DNA of 31,993 nucleotides from contig LRSR01003034.1 in the NCBI GenBank assembly GCA_001579985.1, positions 1 through 31,993 on the forward strand. The letters run 5' to 3'. The notes under the pieces were generated by a model. It was not told the DNA's origin. It made no database searches and was given only the letters and a program-made list of their open reading frames with translations. Positions 27,101 to 31,993 of the stretch are shown here, in pieces. The position numbers and the translations under genes were made by a program. The DNA is from Hypsibius dujardini. Lineage: Eukaryota; Tardigrada; Eutardigrada; Parachela; Hypsibiidae. The stretch's first letter is position 1. Each line of letters begins with the position of its first letter.

Positions 27101-27747
27101 AAAAGAGATTGCTCACTTTCCACAACAGAGACACTCCACGTATTAATCCCAGTGTGGGAGGCCCAGTGATCAATCAGCTTTCCTTGCTTCGACCAAACGC
27201 AGCACTGGGTGTCTTCGCCGACTGTCACGATAAACTGCGAAAGAATCCTTCCGCGCCATACGCGAGCCTCGTGGCCGTAGAGAGCATACTGTAGAGTGAA
27301 TGTGACTCCGAGCCATTGGACAACGGAAGGAGATGCTGAGGCCGTCGAATCCTCCACAAACAGACAGTGATAAACGCGACAAGATCGGTCGTCAGACGAC
27401 GAGCACAGAAGACGTCGAGGATGATGGTAGTCAATACTGAATATGACGCCCTAAAGGAACAGCAACTATGCGGGAGGATGCTGCAGCTTAATATCAGGTA
27501 GAGGGGTTGAAAAACATACGCTGTGCCCGGAAAGTTTGTGAAATGCCGGTGCTACACCGTTGGCTGCGGCTGCCGGGGACCAGAAACAAAGATAGTTGCA
27601 GACAGTGCCGCCTACTGCCACCAGATCTCCTGTGTGAGATCCGATGAGCAATGCTGAATATCTGAAGTGAACAATGACAATCTTAAACTCGCAAATCGGT
27701 AGGCAGACCGAGGTAGCCAAGCAGAAAAAGCAGGCAGGCAGGCAGAT

Positions 27748-27790
<43 letters not shown>

Positions 27791-29074
27791 TAGACAGACA
27801 GACAGAGACAAAGCAGACAAGGCAGCACTCTGCGATGATCCCACAACAGCCTTACAAAATGCTAGAATCCATGCAGCGTACTTTCGACAGCAAACGGAGT
27901 TCTACGTCGTCGTACACCAGGAAGGTGTTATGCGCTAGGAGCGCACCGATGTGGCGATCACTTAGGAATTTCACCGCCATGATCGCGTCTTCCGCCAGTC
28001 GTTCCGTCGAAGTAGGCCTGCAATGAAGGACTCTCAAATGGATTCATCCGTACCGGACAAAATCAACTGAAGACGGGGAAAGTTGCTCTTTCTTACACGA
28101 TGGGATTAAGACGGACCAAGGCGTTCTGGTCCAAGGCGTCCGGAGTTGTCGAATCACTTGACCGCAGACGAAACAGTCTCATCGAGTGATCTCCAAAAAC
28201 ACATACCCGAAGAAATCCTTCGACGGATGAAGCACTGCTGTTATCTGCACAGAAATTATGAACAATGGCGTGAAAAAAAGTGTTTTCCAAGGAGAGAAGC
28301 TGTTCCCGTGCTTCCCTTACCAGTACTCTTGCTGTCCGGTTCCACGACAATTCCGTGGATGTTGCTGTCTAAAAAGGCAGCGGTTCGGTAATTGCTACTG
28401 CTGGAAAGTCGATCACCCTGTAAGAGTTTTTGAAATTATTCGGTTAAAGCATACAATTAATCAACTAATCAATCAAGCGAAGCATGTTCGCTTACGTCTG
28501 TCCCAGCAGAACCGTTCCGAACATCGGCGATCTTAAGCGGCAAACGGTCATCCAAGGTGTCGAAGATGATTGTGGATAGCCACCTCGATTCCGCTAAAAA
28601 AAGCAGACCGAAAATATGTAAATATTAATTTGAGTAAATAATAACAGCAATTGCGTGGACAATTTTTGATTCGGAAATTAAAATAAATCCGAAAAAATAT
28701 AGGTAAAATTAGAAAATTCCCCCCTGAACAGTAACAAGTAAGCAGAGTTGTTAACCAGTTTTTGTAAGGATTTCAAAATGCCAGTAATAGTACAAGGATG
28801 AACAAGCGAAACCCTTGTTGCTTAAAAAACCACAACAGAAACAATTTCAAGCAGCTAATTGACCAATCAATCAATCAATCAATCAATCAACCAATCAATT
28901 ATTCCATTCAACTTACTCTAGTAATAGTAACTACCTCTGCCTACCATAAAGGATGCACCATCGCCGCAATTCCGTCCGCACAACTTCGATGGCCAAAATG
29001 CGATTGCTTAGAGCCACAGTACTTGTTTGGAACGTCGGGCGAGCCGCTCCAGGTGACTCTGAGACTGCCGCCAT
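23547..29074 (-). CDS. WDR6: WDR6, WD40 partner of the tRNA Nm34 methyltransferase
   Basis: Thirteen minus-strand exons: 29074-28945, 28593-28496, 28417-28321, 28244-28097, 28017-27856, 27661-27520, 27450-26989, 26900-26373, 26135-25521, 25220-24876, 24670-24313, 24011-23920, 23828-23547. They sum to 3,459 nt, 1,152 aa (human 1,121). All junctions are GT-AG and keep frame. WDR6 (yeast Trm734) binds FTSJ1/Trm7 and positions tRNA for 2'-O-methylation of wobble base 34 in the cytoplasm. Markers include [51 protein letters not shown], the WDR6 signature CGGGHRS (about residue 690), [44 protein letters not shown] and [16 protein letters not shown]. The many weak WD repeats fit its multi-propeller fold. 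The first in-frame ATG (gtcATGG) is at 29074. Exons 1-3 are the least certain, supported by phase and a partial match to the family N-terminus. Confidence 0.94.
24050..24250. repeat. TGTC/TGTG array, WDR6 intron 11
   Basis: About 200 bases of tgtctgtctg and tgtgtctg units, ending in gactgactgac, fill most of the 301-bp intron 24012-24312. On the WDR6 coding strand it reads GACA. Confidence 0.9.
25338..25455. repeat. GACA array, WDR6 intron 9
   Basis: Units cagacagtcagacagacag with a purer run at 25403-25430, inside the 300-bp intron 25221-25520. It reads TGTC on the coding strand. Confidence 0.85.
26172..26345. repeat. GACA/CACA array, WDR6 intron 8
   Basis: Nearly continuous gacagaca and cacagaca units over about 170 of the 237 bases of intron 26136-26372. 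It reads TGTC on the coding strand. Confidence 0.9.
27731..27815. repeat. GACA array, WDR6 intron 5
   Basis: caggcaggcagg followed by (GACA)n with a few aaca and gata variants, in the 194-bp intron 27662-27855. Confidence 0.88.
28594..28944 (-). other. WDR6 intron 1 with (CAAT)n
   Basis: 351 bp and AT-rich. It contains a clean (AATC)n run at 28864-28890. Nothing else recognised. Confidence 0.65.
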
Positions 29075-29512
29075 GACGAACGGTCGAGGAGTTCCGAAAA
29101 CGCGTCTCTCAGACTCTGAAAGCGGGTGCAAGCGAGCGGCGTCCAGAAATCACGTAAAACCAGCGACCATGAGACCGCAATGCACACTCACGTATGAACA
29201 AGGCTTACCTGCAAAGAAAAGTGATTTGAACGATCGGAGAAAAAAGTTTCGGGACACCGAACGGGAGATGTCAAAAATGAATTAAGTGCAAGTCAACAGC
29301 TGATCCGTACAGGCGGCTGTCTCAAACGGCTCGTCATAAAGGAGCGGTCAGTCATTCACAAGGAAAGCCCGTCAGTTTGGTCCTGGCGAACTGCGCTCAT
29401 AAAAAGGCCGTAAAAGCAAACTTCTTACAATTTATGTGGAATTTCAGACAATTATTTTACAAAACGAAACAAATATTCGAGTCTAAATCAATTGCATCAC
29501 TGGTTTTCGTGC
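29075..29512. promoter_or_regulatory. Presumed WDR6 promoter and 5' UTR region
   Basis: About 440 bp directly upstream of the WDR6 ATG. No TATA box is seen near the start. The downstream boundary is set only by the poly(A)-like signal of the doubtful small gene that follows. Confidence 0.3.
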
Positions 29513-29518
29513 ATTTAT
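29513..29518 (-). terminator. Possible poly(A) signal of the doubtful gene at 29616-29924
   Basis: AATAAA on the minus strand (cattaataaatgcacg), about 100 bases after that frame's stop. Confidence 0.25.
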
Positions 29519-29615
29519 TAATGTGGGCCTAAGGGCGCACGAAGGTTTCAAATCCTTGAGCGGCAAATATCTTTCTCTAGCGTCGTTTTTGCCCTCTTCT
29601 TGCCCCGCCCCCTCT

Positions 29616-29924
29616 CTAATCAAATCCCAAAAATTTGAGAGGCGTTGCCCTCTTTACCCTCTGTCCGCGCGCCCTTGTGCGGGTTTTTAAGAGCTGCTGC
29701 AGCAATTTTGCACTCGACGGCTTGCCATAAAACCGTTCATCTACTTTCTTCAGCTGGGAACGCTTGTTCATCTTGTTCGCGGCGCAACGTTGGCGATTTG
29801 GCGAATCACGATTCACAATACGCATGTAAATCCACTCCCCCACCGTCATTGGAGGAATTTCAGTGGTAGTCTCTCTTATCTCAAGGCGGATTTCAAACGT
29901 TCCGCCCTTCTCTGCAGGGCACAA
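29616..29924 (-). CDS. Possible small or terminal exon, unknown protein
   Basis: A 102-codon minus-strand frame. It could instead be a last exon starting near 29917, because cattgtgccctgcag ahead of agaagggcgg looks like a splice acceptor. The C-terminal half is basic (MNKRSQLKKVDERFYGKP, RTRARGQRVKRATPLK) and ends FLGFD. It is followed by an AATAAA about 100 bases on. No family is recognised, and the supposed upstream exon was not identified. It could equally be a chance frame in the 5' region of WDR6. Confidence 0.2.
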   Translation of the reverse strand: MCPAEKGGTFEIRLEIRETTTEIPPMTVGEWIYMRIVNRDSPNRQRCAANKMNKRSQLKKVDERFYGKPSSAKLLQQLLKTRTRARGQRVKRATPLKFLGFD

Positions 29925-31043
29925 TGCGTGTAAAAGAAGAATCCCACATCCCGCTCTAGTCTATCCGGCAAATGATTCATTGTTTGCCGAATATGCGGAT
30001 TGCGGAGTGTGCCTGATCGCAGAATATCTCTCCCTCCCTGTTGAACTGTTCTGTCTCGTCTCTCTCACATGTCAGTTCATTTTTGGTAGGCGAGGGAAAA
30101 GTTGGGATTTTGGGTTTGCGCGTGTGTGAGGCTGGATGAATGTGAAGGAATGCTGTGTGCATGAAGGCGAGGGAGGGAACAGAAAGAGAGCGAGGCAAAG
30201 TGACCAGTGCACAGACACAGTGCAACACCAAAGCGCGCGGGCACTCCACGCAAGAAAGAGAGAGGAGAGTTGACCACATTTCTTCTCGCGGTGGAGTGGC
30301 TGGTGTGTGATATCTTCTGGAGAAACGGAACATCTGATTATCATCTTTCCAGATTACTTGCTCATTCGGAATTTTTCTCTCTTGACTCTCTTCAGTCCCG
30401 CTTTTATATATACTAACCCCAAGCATAACAATAATAATTGCGTCCATCTGTGTATGTAGCACACTCTTCCTACACTGCGGTCCGCGTACCCGGGATATAT
30501 TTTGTTGTTGCTGGATTATAACCGATACTCCTGTTGCGGTTATCCAATCACTTTGCTGGTTGGCAAAAAGGTACAGTAAATTTTTGAGGGAACTTTTCTC
30601 TAACCTTTTTTCGACCGGTACGGTGGTGGTCAGTCTGATTCAGTACAGTAGTGTGACTGCACATAAAGAGGTATATATACTGTATTAATATTAAAAAAAT
30701 AACACTACTGTAATATGGTTTTTGAAGGCAGATGTATCGAGTCGGAAAATATATAGTACACCACTTTGTTGGAGAATCTGTTCCTCTATAGACATATGAG
30801 CCTTATATACGTACTGAGTGAAAAGTGGTTCGGGCCCTGTGTTGAGTGTGTGTTGTTTGCATAATGGCCAGCAATTGATTACTTTGCTACAGTCAAGTGC
30901 GTTTTGTAGTTACTCGAGTATTCGGTACGTGGTCTCTCCCCGTGCTCTCTCCCGCCTTAAGTCGGCTCGTGGAAGATTATATCCGATCACTCGGAAAGTC
31001 AGCCTAATTCCTTGAACTTTATCCGATCTTGCTCGTTTGTCCC

Positions 31044-31088
31044 GTGGTGGTGGTGGTGGTGATAGTGGTGGTGGTGGTGGGGGGGGGG
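31044..31088. repeat. (GGT)n microsatellite with a G run
   Basis: Two blocks of tggtggtgg split by gata, ending in a run of about ten G. Confidence 0.9.
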
Positions 31089-31287
31089 TTTGCCTGATCG
31101 GAGACCCTTCCCCGAGGAAATGCCTAACTTTTTTTATTAAAAAAAAACAACAAATTCTGAAAACCGGAAACCTTAACCGGAACTACAGGGTTCACCACGA
31201 ATATATACTTACTCAACTTTGAGGGGTAGAATACGCGTGTACTGGTGTTCGTTAATTAACAATAATTTGCTGAATAGAGTTCAGATC

Positions 31288-31327
31288 ATTTTGCAAACCA
31301 ATAGGTTATTTTGCAAACCAATAGGTT
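31288..31327. repeat. Exact tandem duplication of a 20-bp CCAAT unit
   Basis: Two identical copies of ATTTTGCAAACCAATAGGTT, with att following. Each holds a CCAAT motif. Confidence 0.9.
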
Positions 31328-31993
31328 ATTAACGCTTTTGATGGGAAGCTTCCGAGATTCGCCAAATGAAAAACGTTATTTTTTACTATTGTGTAGATTG
31401 ATTGATTGTTGATTGAATTGACATGACGTTTTGCCATCTCACAAGCCGAGAACGCAGCGCCAACCCAGCAAACAAGCAAAAGTAGTGTATAAGTAGAAAT
31501 AAGAGATAAGAGCTAGCTTTTTTTGGTCAAAGCCGAAAGTGAACTACCCATTGTGAAAAGTGAAAGTGAAAATTTATATGGGACAATTAACTGGTTATGG
31601 GCGCGAAACGCTTGTTTAATAAATTGAGGATTCCGTGAAAAAGCGAAGACACAGTTTAGTGAAGTCCTTTAATATTTAAAGAAGATGTACTAAGCAATTT
31701 TCCGTGAAATGTGATATGAGAAATATGTCTATGAAGATAGCGGCCGAAAGAGATTGTTGCCGAACTCGGCGGGCACAAAATTGCCAATTTTACAAACAAA
31801 GCGCTGAGACTAACAATTTTCATTGAAATTTTTAAAACTCAGATTTTTATGAAAGTCAACTCATCTAGATATCTGATTTTGAAAGAATTTAAGGGGTTTG
31901 AGCAACGGTAAAATTTAGAGACCCATTCAAAGTTGAGTAAATGTTCGTGGTGGACCATGTAAATGGTTTGAGGTGAAATCTGTATTTCGGCTC

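Larger units (their letters stand above)
29925..31993. other. Upstream region, no supported gene
   Basis: About 2 kb. Purine-rich ga tracts at 30165-30275, AT-rich from 30590 on. Open frames such as 29977-30462 (minus) overlap others and show no domain. The simple repeats at 31044-31088 and 31288-31327 are listed separately. Confidence 0.45.

Noticed and set aside
29977-30462. 161-codon minus frame starting MLHTQMDAIIIVMLG
   Set aside because: Weakly hydrophobic start but low-complexity biased remainder, overlapping frames, and no family or splice support.

Overview
The window is animal nuclear DNA. Every recognisable gene is split by GT-AG introns, and one gene is UFC1, the E2 of the UFM1 pathway, which fungi lack. 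Introns are short (64 bp to about 830 bp) and genes are fairly dense, so a small-genome invertebrate is likely. I would not go below Metazoa from sequence alone; an ecdysozoan such as a tardigrade is only a guess.

Layout: (1) 12-360 (+), the last exon of an unrecognised protein. (2) 2422-3808 (-), HDHD3, a HAD-superfamily protein with 3 exons, head-to-head with (3) 4231-4972 (+), UFC1, 3 exons, 166 aa, complete; they share a promoter region of about 420 bp. (4) 4973-8577, a repeat-rich stretch without a recognisable gene. It holds a foldback at 5967-6134, a 1,085-bp element at 6616-7700 with perfect 29-bp terminal inverted repeats and a 10-bp target-site duplication, and GC-rich repeat debris. 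(5) 8578-9926 (+), dolichol kinase, 2 exons, only 302 aa. (6) 10769-13941 (-), a secreted glycine-rich, silk- or cuticle-like protein of 1,026 aa with a signal peptide and its own TATA box. (7) 16281-22896 (+), RNA polymerase II second-largest subunit, 13 exons, 1,199 aa. (8) 23547-29074 (-), WDR6, the WD40 partner of the tRNA wobble 2'-O-methyltransferase, 13 exons, 1,152 aa, tail-to-tail with RPB2. (9) 29075-31993, upstream sequence with one doubtful small gene and simple repeats.

The genes are housekeeping functions (transcription, tRNA modification, ufmylation, N-glycosylation lipid carrier) plus one structural secreted protein. They are not an operon and have no obvious shared pathway. 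The exon models were joined by hand at splice sites that keep frame and restore family-conserved sequence; RPB2, WDR6, UFC1 and HDHD3 come out at the family's usual length without any frameshift. The most unusual items are the transposon-like element with its inverted 18-bp arrays, the uncharged Gly/Ser/Tyr/Gln-rich secreted protein, the N-terminally short dolichol kinase, and GACA/TGTC arrays recurring in introns of two neighbouring genes.
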